DNA of 9,793 nt from Verrucomicrobiota bacterium (GCA_009885905.1 VFJU01000220.1:1-9793), one strand, 5' to 3'; shown: positions 1 to 6,708, numbered from the stretch's first letter. Program-made: numbers and translations. The notes: generated by a model not told the origin, from the sequence alone.

Positions 1-282
1 GCCGGCGATGCGCCCCAAGCGGATAGTTCTTCACCAACGAATATCAAAGAGCCTGCCGCTGACGTGGTGGTTGTGATCGATGAGCAGAAAATTCCGGTTT
101 TGTCGCCAATTGCTCTGGATCAAGCGACGGAGGCGTCGACCATAGAAAGTTATTCGCCGCCTGACGTGAATCCACAGCCATCAGATGCTGAGGAGTCAGA
201 ACCAGCGGTAACTGCAGATGCCGATCGAGTCGATGACCTGCTTCGTCAGTTCCGCGAGCGCTATGGTCGCGGAAGTTTGTGA
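1..282 (+). CDS. C-terminal end of an unidentified protein (acidic tail), 5' truncated by the window edge
   Basis: The frame is open from base 1 to the TGA at 280-282, so this is the last 93 residues of a longer protein. The visible part is rich in Pro, Ser, Glu, Asp and Ala, has no hydrophobic segment and no motif I recognise, and looks disordered. It ends in a short charged stretch that could form a helix (VDDLLRQFRERYGRGSL). It lies 64 bp before nuoD on the same strand, where nuoC is the usual neighbour, so it could be a NuoC with an extended C-terminus. The residues seen do not resemble a typical NuoC end, so I give no gene name. An internal ATG at 64 also opens this frame, but nothing suggests it is the true start. 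The stop codon lies inside the palindrome at 275-296. Confidence 0.6.
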   Translation, partial: AGDAPQADSSSPTNIKEPAADVVVVIDEQKIPVLSPIALDQATEASTIESYSPPDVNPQPSDAEESEPAVTADADRVDDLLRQFRERYGRGSL

Positions 283-296
283 ATTTTTTCACAAAC
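275..296. promoter_or_regulatory. Perfect 9-bp inverted repeat with a CRP-like TGTGA-N6-TCACA core
   Basis: The arms GTTTGTGAA (275-283) and TTCACAAAC (288-296) are exact reverse complements around a TTTT centre. The inner part reads TGTGA at 278-282, six bases, then TCACA at 289-293. This is the layout of the 22-bp CRP/FNR-superfamily operator with both half-sites intact. The centre is about 61 bp before the nuoD ATG, and the left arm covers the stop codon of the preceding gene. As RNA it would form a 9-bp stem with a UUUU loop, but no U-tract follows it (CCCCTTGCG), so a simple intrinsic terminator is unlikely. Either an operator or an mRNA processing or stability hairpin fits; the sequence alone does not decide. 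Confidence 0.5.
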
Positions 297-332
297 CCCT
301 TGCGAAATCCCTGACTTTACGCGTTTCTAGCC

Positions 333-345
333 CCAGAAAATCTGG
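333..345 (+). repeat. Small inverted repeat one base before the nuoD start codon
   Basis: CCAGA (333-337) and TCTGG (341-345) are perfect reverse complements separated by AAA, giving a 5-bp stem that ends one base before the ATG at 347. In mRNA this would occupy the place where a ribosome-binding site normally sits, and no Shine-Dalgarno sequence is visible there. A short repeat of this size can arise by chance, so a role in nuoD translation is only a possibility. Confidence 0.3.
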
Positions 346-346
346 C

Positions 347-1606
347 ATGAGTAACAATATTCAAGAAATCGAGGCCCCGGACGCCATCGCAAGCGCTGCC
401 CGTGCCATGGATCACTATCATTCCGAGACTGATGATTTGGTCGGCGAGCGCATGGTGCTGAATATGGGGCCTTCCCATCCAGCGACTCACGGTGTGTTGC
501 GTCTTATTTTGGAGTTGAATGGTGAAATCATCCATTCAGCTGACCCGGACGTTGGTTACCTCCACCGTGGCGACGAGAAAATTGCTGAAAATATGCATTA
601 CAACCAGTTCGTGCCGTACACGGATCGTTTGGATTATCTCGCTCCACTGGCGAACAATGTCGCCTACGCTTGCGCTGTTGAAAAACTGATGGGCTGGACT
701 TTACCGCCGCGTGGTCAAGCACTTCGTGTGCTTTGCTGTGAATTGGCGAGAATTTCTTCTCACATGTTAGGGGTTGGCGTCTGTGCGATGGACGTCGGCG
801 CGATGACTGTTTTCCTCTACACCTTCACCGAGCGAGAAAAAGTTTACAATCTCTGTGAACAACTCACTGGGGCTCGTTTCACGACTTCCTACACCCGCGT
901 CGGTGGTCAAATCCGCGACATGCCACCAGGCTTCGAGGCTTCTGTCCGTACTTTCCTTGATGAGTGCCTTGTTACGATCGGTGAAATCAGCAAACTGCTA
1001 GATAAAAACAAGATATTCATCGACCGCATGATCAATGTCGGTGTCATTTCCCGTGAGTCCGCGATTGCATGGGGCATGACGGGTCCTAATCTCCGTGCCT
1101 CTGGTGTTGCCCGTGACCTTCGTAAGGATAGCCCTTATCTCGGTTACGAAAAATATCAGTTTGATGTTCCGATCGCTGATGAAGGCGATTGCTACGCCCG
1201 CTACCAAGTCCGGATGGAGGAGATGCGCCAGTCGATTCTTATCTGCCGCCAAGTTCTCGACATCATGCCAGAGGGACCAGTGAATCTAGCCGATTCCAAA
1301 AGTATGTTGCCCGATAAAGAGCGTGTGATGATGTCGATGGAAGAGTTAATCCATCACTTCATTGTTTCCACTCAAGGTATCAACGCCCCCGCCGGTGAAG
1401 TTTATTTCGCGGCGGAAAATCCCAAGGGCGAGTTAGGTTTCTTCATTCACTCCAAAGGCGGTGGTGTCCCTTATCGCCTCAAAATACGCAGTCCCTCGTT
1501 TTGCAATCTTTCGATCACATCCAAGCTTTTACCCGGGCACATGGTGTCAGATATACCAGCCATTCTTGGTTCTCTCGACTTTGTGATGGGCGAGTGCGAT
1601 CGTTGA
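347..1606 (+). CDS. nuoD: NADH-quinone oxidoreductase subunit D (49 kDa subunit of complex I)
   Basis: NuoD is part of the peripheral arm of respiratory complex I and, with NuoB, forms the quinone-reduction pocket next to the membrane. The 419-residue product shows the family landmarks in order: GPSHPATHG at 41-49, DVGYLHRGDEKIAE around 68-81, PYTDRLDYL at 90-98, RVGGQIRDMPPGF at 184-196, and the end DFVMGECDR, matching the usual 'GE-DR' terminus. Counting against the Thermus Nqo4 subunit from memory, the two quinone-contacting residues His38 and Tyr87 correspond to His48 and Tyr97 here, and both are present. The frame is open further upstream to an ATG at 218, but that would overlap the preceding gene by 65 bases and add 43 unlike residues, so I chose 347. 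No Shine-Dalgarno sequence precedes it. nuoE follows after 45 bp. The length is normal for the family. Confidence 0.97.
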   Translation: MSNNIQEIEAPDAIASAARAMDHYHSETDDLVGERMVLNMGPSHPATHGVLRLILELNGEIIHSADPDVGYLHRGDEKIAENMHYNQFVPYTDRLDYLAPLANNVAYACAVEKLMGWTLPPRGQALRVLCCELARISSHMLGVGVCAMDVGAMTVFLYTFTEREKVYNLCEQLTGARFTTSYTRVGGQIRDMPPGFEASVRTFLDECLVTIGEISKLLDKNKIFIDRMINVGVISRESAIAWGMTGPNLRASGVARDLRKDSPYLGYEKYQFDVPIADEGDCYARYQVRMEEMRQSILICRQVLDIMPEGPVNLADSKSMLPDKERVMMSMEELIHHFIVSTQGINAPAGEVYFAAENPKGELGFFIHSKGGGVPYRLKIRSPSFCNLSITSKLLPGHMVSDIPAILGSLDFVMGECDR

Positions 1607-1651
1607 GGTATTTCCTTTTTTGAAGATCATTCATTTTCTCCAAATTTTCTG

Positions 1652-2221
1652 ATGTCCCACTCCACTCTCGAAGAATCCGTCGCCTCGCATGAGACCGCTG
1701 GTAGTAAGTTTTATTCACCGTTCGCGGTCACTCCTGAGCTTGAGGCTCAGGCGGATATGCGTATCTCGCACTACCCCGAAAGCAAGCGGGCAGCAACCCT
1801 GCCGCTATTGCACATTGTTCAGCATCATTTCGGCTATATCTCGGCGCCAGCGATCGAGTGGGTAGCCGCTAAGCTCGACATTGAACCGATCAAGGTACTT
1901 GAAGTTGTTAGTTTTTACCCTGGCTTCCGGCAGTCGGCGCCAGGAAAGTTTCATATCCGCGTTTGTCGCACGCTTTCTTGTGCCATGGGTGGCAGTTATG
2001 AGTTGATGGATCGTCTTGCCGAGTTGACAGGCATTGATCGCTCTGCAAGTGATTCACATCACCACCCGATCAGCGTCTCACCGTGTGGAAAATTTTCTAT
2101 TGAGTTCGCAGAGTGCTTGGCTTCTTGTGGTAGTGCTCCAGTTTGTATGGTGAATGATGATTTTCACGAAGGCGTAGCACCCGGTAAAGCCGAAGAACTC
2201 CTCGCGAAATATTCGCTGTAA
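1652..2221 (+). CDS. nuoE: NADH-quinone oxidoreductase subunit E (24 kDa, [2Fe-2S] subunit of complex I)
   Basis: NuoE is the thioredoxin-fold subunit that carries the [2Fe-2S] cluster N1a and sits beside the NADH-oxidising subunit NuoF. The 189-residue product contains the four expected ligands as C-x4-C at Cys105/Cys110 (VCRTLSC) and C-x3-C at Cys155/Cys159 (ECLASCG). Before them comes the helical N-terminal domain with the family signature around residues 54-90 (HIVQHHFGYIS, then EVVSFYPGF). It is about 20 residues longer than the E. coli protein, mainly through a poorly conserved N-terminal extension; a short His-rich stretch (SHHHP, 135-139) lies between the cysteine pairs. Cys145 and Cys165 are additional. 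The ATG at 1652 follows a T-rich leader with no Shine-Dalgarno. nuoF, the usual next gene and physical partner, is not in the window; a helicase gene follows after 64 bp. Confidence 0.95.
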   Translation: MSHSTLEESVASHETAGSKFYSPFAVTPELEAQADMRISHYPESKRAATLPLLHIVQHHFGYISAPAIEWVAAKLDIEPIKVLEVVSFYPGFRQSAPGKFHIRVCRTLSCAMGGSYELMDRLAELTGIDRSASDSHHHPISVSPCGKFSIEFAECLASCGSAPVCMVNDDFHEGVAPGKAEELLAKYSL

Positions 2222-2285
2222 GCTTGGGTCAGTGCTGGTAGCGCTTCCAACTTGCTTCAAGCTGTAGGAAACGAGACTCTCTCTC

Positions 2286-4187
2286 GTGCTCACAACCCTT
2301 CGCACTCATTTCGGTCATGACGCTTTTCGTGAGGGTCAAGAACCCGTAGTTCGCGCATTACTCGAAGGTCGATCCGCTCTTGCTGTTTTCCCAACGGGCG
2401 GCGGTAAATCTCTCTGCTATCAGCTTCCCGCTCTGCTGCTTGATGGGCTCACTCTCGTTGTTTCTCCACTGATTGCATTGATGCGCGACCAAGTCGAAGC
2501 ACTAACTGCTAAGGGTATTTCTGCGGCACGGCTTGATTCCACTCTTGATGCTGAACAACTCCAAGACGTTTATACCCGTCTCGATGCCAACACTCTTAAA
2601 CTGCTCTATATCGCTCCTGAGCGCTTTGCAAACGAGGCTTTCCGTTTACGTCTCAAGCGCTTACCGCTTCAGTTGATCGCGATTGATGAGGCTCATTGTA
2701 TCTCCGAGTGGGGACACAATTTTAGACCCGACTACCTCAAGCTAGCAAAGATTTGTCGTGGTTTAAAAGTTCCTCGTGTCCTTTGCCTCACGGCGACGGC
2801 AACGCCCAAGGTAGCCCGCGACATTCGTAAAGCATTTCGCATTGCGGTAGCCGACCACGTGCAACTTAGTTTTCACCGGTCCAACCTCGATATTCGTGTT
2901 ACACCATGCAGCGTTACAGAGCGGAAAAATCTACTGCTAGAGAAACTCAATGCATCGAATGGCTCGGCGGTAGTCTACGTCACGCGTCAAGAAACGGCTG
3001 AGGAAGTTTCCACGTTCCTAGTGAAAAATGGGCTTTTGGCTAGGGCCTATCATGCGGGTTTGCCCGCTGAGTTTCGAGCGGATGCTCAGAACTCGTTCAT
3101 GTGTGATGAGACGCGCATCATCGTCGCAACTATCGCTTTCGGAATGGGAATCGATAAGTCTAACATAAGAGCCGTTTTTCACTACAATCTCCCAAAAAGC
3201 TTAGAGAATCATACTCAAGAGATCGGTCGTGCGGGTAGGGACGGGGAATATGCGCTGTGTGAGATGCTTGCATGTGGTGATGATCTCACGGTGCTTGAAA
3301 ACTTTATTTACGCCGATGCACCCTCTCCGCGTGCTTTGGGAAACCTTGTTAACCGTGTTTTACGTTTAGGCCCGGTGTTTGACGTTTCTCCATACGAGCT
3401 TTCTACGATCTGCGATATCCGTTCTGGTGTAGTCGCGACGTTGATGACCTATCTAGAGATTGATGGAATCATCGAAGCCACAGGGACTTTTTATGCCACC
3501 TACCGAGTGAAGTTACTCAACACCGAAGCGAAAATTCTTGCAGGTCGTTCTCCCGCAGAGCGGAAATTTATCAAGCAGATTCTCGACGCCGCTGAATTGA
3601 AACGTTGGTGGCTCTATTTTTATCCGACTTTACTTGCGGAAAAATTTAACACGTCGCGAGCGAAAATTGTTTCCGCACTCAACGGACTGCAATCAGCAGG
3701 CGATGTAATTCTCAGTGTTTGGGGGGTACGCAATGGGTATAGAGTTAAAAAAGATCCGGGCGATCTTAATGTTCTCACTGCTGCTCTTGTTGAAAAATTT
3801 CAGTCGCGTGAGAGAGCAGATATCGTCCGCCTGCAGCAAGTTCTTGGTCTATCAGCTTATCGTGGCTGTCTTACTGGCTATCTCACCAAGCATTTTGGTG
3901 AGAAGTTAGATTCTCCATGTGGCCACTGCGATCGCTGCCGTGGCGTTCCTTCCAAGATGATCAAGCGTCCTAAGTTTCGGCGCGTAACAGACGAGGAGAT
4001 TGCACTTGTCCGCAGTCTTGTAGACGAAAAACACGCGGCCTTGAATACACCGCGTCAGCTCGCTCGATTTCTCTGTGGTATGGCAAGCCCTGCCGCGGCT
4101 CGTGCAAGACTCACTCGCCACAGCGCATTCGGTCTTCTCGCGGCTTTGCCGTTTTCAGAGGTCCTCACTGTCGCGGAAGTGGCGTGA
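2286..4187 (+). CDS. recQ: RecQ-family ATP-dependent DNA helicase (zinc module displaced towards the C-terminus)
   Basis: This is a 3'-5' superfamily 2 DNA helicase, expected to unwind DNA during recombinational repair and at stalled forks. Of 633 residues, about 1-340 form the helicase core: the RecQ motif 0 (FREGQEPVV, 14-22), Walker A PTGGGKS (36-42), DEAH (134-137) within CISEWGHNFRPDY, the TATAT motif III (169-173), TIAFGMGIDKSNIRAV (282-297) and QEIGRAGRDG (311-320). A winged-helix-like region follows at about 350-515. The four zinc ligands come after it: Cys528, Cys545, Cys548 and Cys551. Their spacing (C-x16-C-x2-C-x2-C) equals that of E. coli RecQ, where they directly follow the helicase core. 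The last 65 residues (TPRQLARFLCG, RARLTRHSAFG) are not an HRDC domain. The start is a GTG at 2286; an in-frame TAG at 2265-2267 excludes an upstream start. trmO follows after 36 bp. The helicase family is certain; orthology to E. coli recQ is not. Confidence 0.92.
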   Translation: MLTTLRTHFGHDAFREGQEPVVRALLEGRSALAVFPTGGGKSLCYQLPALLLDGLTLVVSPLIALMRDQVEALTAKGISAARLDSTLDAEQLQDVYTRLDANTLKLLYIAPERFANEAFRLRLKRLPLQLIAIDEAHCISEWGHNFRPDYLKLAKICRGLKVPRVLCLTATATPKVARDIRKAFRIAVADHVQLSFHRSNLDIRVTPCSVTERKNLLLEKLNASNGSAVVYVTRQETAEEVSTFLVKNGLLARAYHAGLPAEFRADAQNSFMCDETRIIVATIAFGMGIDKSNIRAVFHYNLPKSLENHTQEIGRAGRDGEYALCEMLACGDDLTVLENFIYADAPSPRALGNLVNRVLRLGPVFDVSPYELSTICDIRSGVVATLMTYLEIDGIIEATGTFYATYRVKLLNTEAKILAGRSPAERKFIKQILDAAELKRWWLYFYPTLLAEKFNTSRAKIVSALNGLQSAGDVILSVWGVRNGYRVKKDPGDLNVLTAALVEKFQSRERADIVRLQQVLGLSAYRGCLTGYLTKHFGEKLDSPCGHCDRCRGVPSKMIKRPKFRRVTDEEIALVRSLVDEKHAALNTPRQLARFLCGMASPAAARARLTRHSAFGLLAALPFSEVLTVAEVA

Positions 4188-4223
4188 GTTATGTGCCTTG
4201 TTTTCCTCAGAGATTCATGCTGA

Positions 4224-4973
4224 ATGCCCGTGAAGATGATCCTCAATCCGATAGCAACCGTTCGTTCGTGTTTTGGTGAAAAGTTCGCTGTCCCGCGTCA
4301 ACCAGGGCTTTGTCCAAGTGCGTGGGGGCGGCTAATTTTTCATCCGCAATTCCGCATCCAAGAAGCGGTGCGTGGGATTGATGGATTCTCTCACCTGTGG
4401 TTGATTTTCGGTTTCCACGATTCCCAAAAGCAGGGATGGCGACCGACGGTACGGCCACCTCGGTTAGGTGGTAATCAGCGAGTCGGTATTTTTGCGAGTC
4501 GCTCGACCTTTCGGCCTAACGGTCTTGGTTTATCGTTGGTGAAATTGGAGGGAGTGGATACGTCGTGTGTCGATTCACCAGTACTTTTGCTTGGCGGTTT
4601 GGATTTAATCGATGGGACGCCTGTTTATGATATTAAACCTTATTTGTCGTATGCAGAGGCATTACCAGATGCAGCGGCAGGATTTGCCTGTGACCCGATT
4701 ACGCGGATTGGGGTAGAAGTTGGACTTGAGGCCACCGATGATTTTGAAAGATTACCTGCGAGAGCTAAATCTGTTATTCTCGAGTCGCTCGCACTTGACC
4801 CGCGCCCTGCGACCCACTCGGTGGATGGTAGTCACGTGTTCGGTGCCTCGCTCTGTGGCTGCAATGTGCGCTTCACCATTGACGAGGGGATTTGCCGCAT
4901 TACTGAAATTACGCCTGCGGATGACTCGGGGTTGAGTGGTCCAAATGATTTTACAAATTCTTTGTTTGATTGA
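4224..4973 (+). CDS. trmO: tRNA (adenine-N6)-methyltransferase TrmO (TsaA/YaeB family)
   Basis: TrmO uses S-adenosylmethionine to methylate N6 of t6A37, giving m6t6A37 in threonine-reading tRNAs. The 249-residue product closely follows the E. coli protein as I recall it: KFAVPRQPGL at 20-29, AVRGIDGFSHLWLIF at 48-62, GWRPTVRPPRLGGN at 71-84, the highly conserved FASRSTFRPNGLGLSLV at 90-106, LDLIDGTPVYDIKPYL at 127-141, and the C-terminal LALDPRP at 189-195. It is slightly longer than the roughly 235-residue E. coli enzyme because of a short C-terminal tail. The ATG at 4224 is used here, with a weak AGAG about ten bases upstream; the ATG at 4236 (residue 5) would also give a complete protein. 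The gene sits 36 bp behind the helicase gene and probably shares its transcript. It converges with the ABC-F gene, with 12 bp between stop codons. Confidence 0.95.
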   Translation: MPVKMILNPIATVRSCFGEKFAVPRQPGLCPSAWGRLIFHPQFRIQEAVRGIDGFSHLWLIFGFHDSQKQGWRPTVRPPRLGGNQRVGIFASRSTFRPNGLGLSLVKLEGVDTSCVDSPVLLLGGLDLIDGTPVYDIKPYLSYAEALPDAAAGFACDPITRIGVEVGLEATDDFERLPARAKSVILESLALDPRPATHSVDGSHVFGASLCGCNVRFTIDEGICRITEITPADDSGLSGPNDFTNSLFD

Positions 4974-4985
4974 CCCCAAAAGATA

Positions 4986-6596
4986 TTAGGCAGTTACCGC
5001 ACTCCGGTCATCATTGAGACCTGATTTCTCAATGAAGTAATCATATCCACCCGTGTAGCGGGTGACCATGCCGTTGTTGATGTGCAGGGTGGTTTCTGCT
5101 AGAGTTCGGATGAAATGGACGTCATGAGAAATAAACACAAGCGTGCCTTCATAGTTTTTCAAGGCTTGCACTAGAGAGTCAATGGACAGGATATCCAAAT
5201 GAGTCGTAGGCTCGTCCATGAGTAGTAAGTTCGGTGGATCCACGAGGAACTTGACCAAGTTAAGACGGGACTTTTCGCCACCTGATAGAATTCCGCAACG
5301 TTTTTCGACATCGGTGCGTCGGAAAAGAAATGATCCGAGAATCGAGCGAGCCTCTTCCTCGCGGAGTGTGGTGCAGGCGCCCATGACTTCCTCGAGTACG
5401 GTGTTATTCTCGTTGAGAGATTCTGAGCGGTGTTGGCTGTAGTAGCCGATCTTGGTGGCATAGCCAGGCTCGCGCTTACCGCCGTCGATTTCCAATTGTC
5501 CGGCGAGAATCTTGATGAGTGTCGATTTCCCGGCGCCGTTTGGACCAACAAGGACTACGCGGTCGCCACGTTCGATGGTAAGATCGAGGTCTTTATAAAT
5601 CCGTTTTTCACCGTAGGCCTGGCAGACTTTATTAAGCTCAATCACTTTTTGGTTAGAACGTGGCGGCTGAGGGAAACTGAATTTGAAAGGTTTGCGCGGC
5701 GTACGGGGTTTCTCGATGCGGACTAGTTTTTCGAGAGTCTTGATGCGTGATTGGACTTGCGCGGCTTTGGATCCGACTTGGCGGAAGCGGTCAATGAATT
5801 CTTGGACATGTTCAATTTCTTTTTGCTGGTTGCGATAGGCTTGTGTTTGTTGCTCGAAGCGAGCATCGCGTTGTTCCAAGAAAGCTGAGTAGTTGCCGGT
5901 GTAGGAATTTAGTTTCGCCGCGTCGGGGTCGATTTCCACCACTGTCTCAATGATCGAGTCCATGAAGTCCCGGTCGTGGGAAATCATTAGAATTGCGCCG
6001 GAGTAGTTTAACAAATAGCGCTGGAGCCAGAGCAGTGATAGAAGGTCGAGGTGGTTGGTTGGCTCGTCAAGCATGAGCAAGTCTGGTTCCATGGTTAGGA
6101 GCTGGGCCAGGTGGGCGCGCATGACCCAACCGCCAGAGTATTCTTTCGCGGGCTTGTGAAAGTCCTCGGATTTAAATCCAAGCCCATGGAGAATTTTTTT
6201 TGCTTTTGGTTCGAGTTGATAGCCGTTTAGTGCGGTGAATTGGTCTTGAGCGTGAGCGAAGTCGGGGTGTGAAAGATCACCGCTGGTTTCGTGTTCGCGC
6301 ATGGTGCGGAGGATCCCTATCATTTCTGGAGTGATGCCCATGGCGATCTCAATGATGGTTTCATCGGTAGGTTCGCCCGCTTCTTGGGGCAGGTAGCCTG
6401 TGATGGAATATTCATCACGTTCGATTTTGCCTTCGTCTGGGCTGTCCTCGTCGAGGATCATACGAAAGAGCGTGGACTTTCCTGCGCCGTTCGGGCCGAC
6501 GAGAGCGACGCGTTCGCCCCAGTTGATGGACATTTCCGCTTCGCGGAGAAGGCATCGACCGCCGAGAGTTTTGGTAAGTTTGTGAATCGTGAGCAC
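4986..6596 (-). CDS. ABC-F family ATPase (ribosome-associated translation factor type)
   Basis: ABC-F proteins are soluble twin-ATPase proteins with no membrane domain; characterised members bind the ribosomal E site and act in translation or antibiotic protection. This 536-residue protein has two nucleotide-binding domains: Walker A GPNGAGKS at 34-41 and 351-358, signature SGGWVMR at 154-160 and LSGGEKSR at 437-444, and Walker B with catalytic glutamates E178 and E462 in LDEPTNHLD and MDEPTTHLD. Switch histidines lie in ISHD at 205-208 and 489-492. The interdomain linker (about 235-315) is charged, with a predicted helical stretch (QQKEIEHVQEFIDRFR) like the P-site tRNA interaction motif, then a basic Pro-rich part (RTPRKPFKF). 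The length and lack of a long C-terminal coiled coil suit a YbiT-like rather than Uup-like member, but I cannot assign the subfamily. The start is a GTG at 6594-6596, fixed by an in-frame TAA four codons upstream. No Shine-Dalgarno is visible. Confidence 0.93.
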   Translation of the reverse strand: MLTIHKLTKTLGGRCLLREAEMSINWGERVALVGPNGAGKSTLFRMILDEDSPDEGKIERDEYSITGYLPQEAGEPTDETIIEIAMGITPEMIGILRTMREHETSGDLSHPDFAHAQDQFTALNGYQLEPKAKKILHGLGFKSEDFHKPAKEYSGGWVMRAHLAQLLTMEPDLLMLDEPTNHLDLLSLLWLQRYLLNYSGAILMISHDRDFMDSIIETVVEIDPDAAKLNSYTGNYSAFLEQRDARFEQQTQAYRNQQKEIEHVQEFIDRFRQVGSKAAQVQSRIKTLEKLVRIEKPRTPRKPFKFSFPQPPRSNQKVIELNKVCQAYGEKRIYKDLDLTIERGDRVVLVGPNGAGKSTLIKILAGQLEIDGGKREPGYATKIGYYSQHRSESLNENNTVLEEVMGACTTLREEEARSILGSFLFRRTDVEKRCGILSGGEKSRLNLVKFLVDPPNLLLMDEPTTHLDILSIDSLVQALKNYEGTLVFISHDVHFIRTLAETTLHINNGMVTRYTGGYDYFIEKSGLNDDRSAVTA

Positions 6597-6605
6597 GCAG
6601 TGGGT

Positions 6606-6668
6606 TTAGAGGAGGAGCGCCCAGTGAGCAAGGATTTCGGCAGGAAGCTCAATATCTGGTAAAGTCAT
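6606..6668 (-). CDS. Possible leader mini-ORF (20 codons) upstream of the ABC-F gene
   Basis: On the minus strand an ATG at 6666-6668 opens 20 codons ending in TAA at 6606-6608. This is in the same frame as the ABC-F gene and only nine bases before its GTG. The peptide begins MTLPDIELPAEILAHW and ends in three leucines, with CTC CTC CTC as the last sense codons. An AAGG lies seven bases before the ATG, a better ribosome-binding match than anything before the ABC-F start itself. Some antibiotic-responsive ABC-F genes are controlled by short leader peptides, which makes the arrangement suggestive. An ORF this short can also arise by chance, and it might instead be the remnant of an N-terminal extension interrupted by the TAA. 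Confidence 0.3.
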   Translation of the reverse strand: MTLPDIELPAEILAHWALLL

Positions 6669-6677
6669 CTATTGACC

Positions 6678-6708
6678 TTGACGAATTGGCTGGTGAACGA
6701 GATTTATT
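6678..6708 (+). promoter_or_regulatory. Weak candidate sigma-70-type promoter for bamA
   Basis: TTGACG at 6678-6683 matches five of six -35 consensus positions. TTTATT at 6703-6708 matches four of six -10 positions, with a 19-bp spacer, which is longer than ideal. Transcription would begin near 6715, about a dozen bases before the bamA ATG. A second near-consensus TTGACC sits at 6672-6677. The AT-rich composition and the divergent gene arrangement favour a promoter somewhere here, but the exact elements are uncertain. Confidence 0.25.

Noticed and set aside
218..346. Longer nuoD reading frame starting at the ATG at 218
   Set aside because: It would overlap the preceding gene by 65 bases and add 43 residues unlike any NuoD. 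The ATG at 347 gives a normal family length.
1607..1651. T-rich stretch between nuoD and nuoE as a terminator
   Set aside because: There is a run of Ts (about 1615-1621) but no stem-loop before it, and nuoE follows directly as an expected operon partner.
2222..2285. Stem between AGCTTG (2221-2226) and CAAGCT (2258-2263) after nuoE
   Set aside because: Six base pairs across a 31-nt loop with no U-tract; too weak to call a terminator or riboswitch.
3928..3935. GCGATCGC octamer (HIP1-like), also at 7565-7572
   Set aside because: Two copies are more than chance would give for one octamer, but both fall in ordinary codons of conserved genes (Cys-Asp-Arg and Gly-Asp-Arg). Two copies are too few to suggest a cyanobacterial-type HIP1 genome.
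5171..5726. Overlapping open frames on both strands within the ABC-F gene
   Set aside because: They run in other frames of a strongly supported ABC-F coding sequence and their translations resemble no known protein.
6291..6662. 123-codon plus-strand frame across the ABC-F start and the intergenic region
   Set aside because: It lies mostly antisense to conserved ABC-F codons, has no recognisable domain or ribosome-binding site, and looks like a shadow frame.
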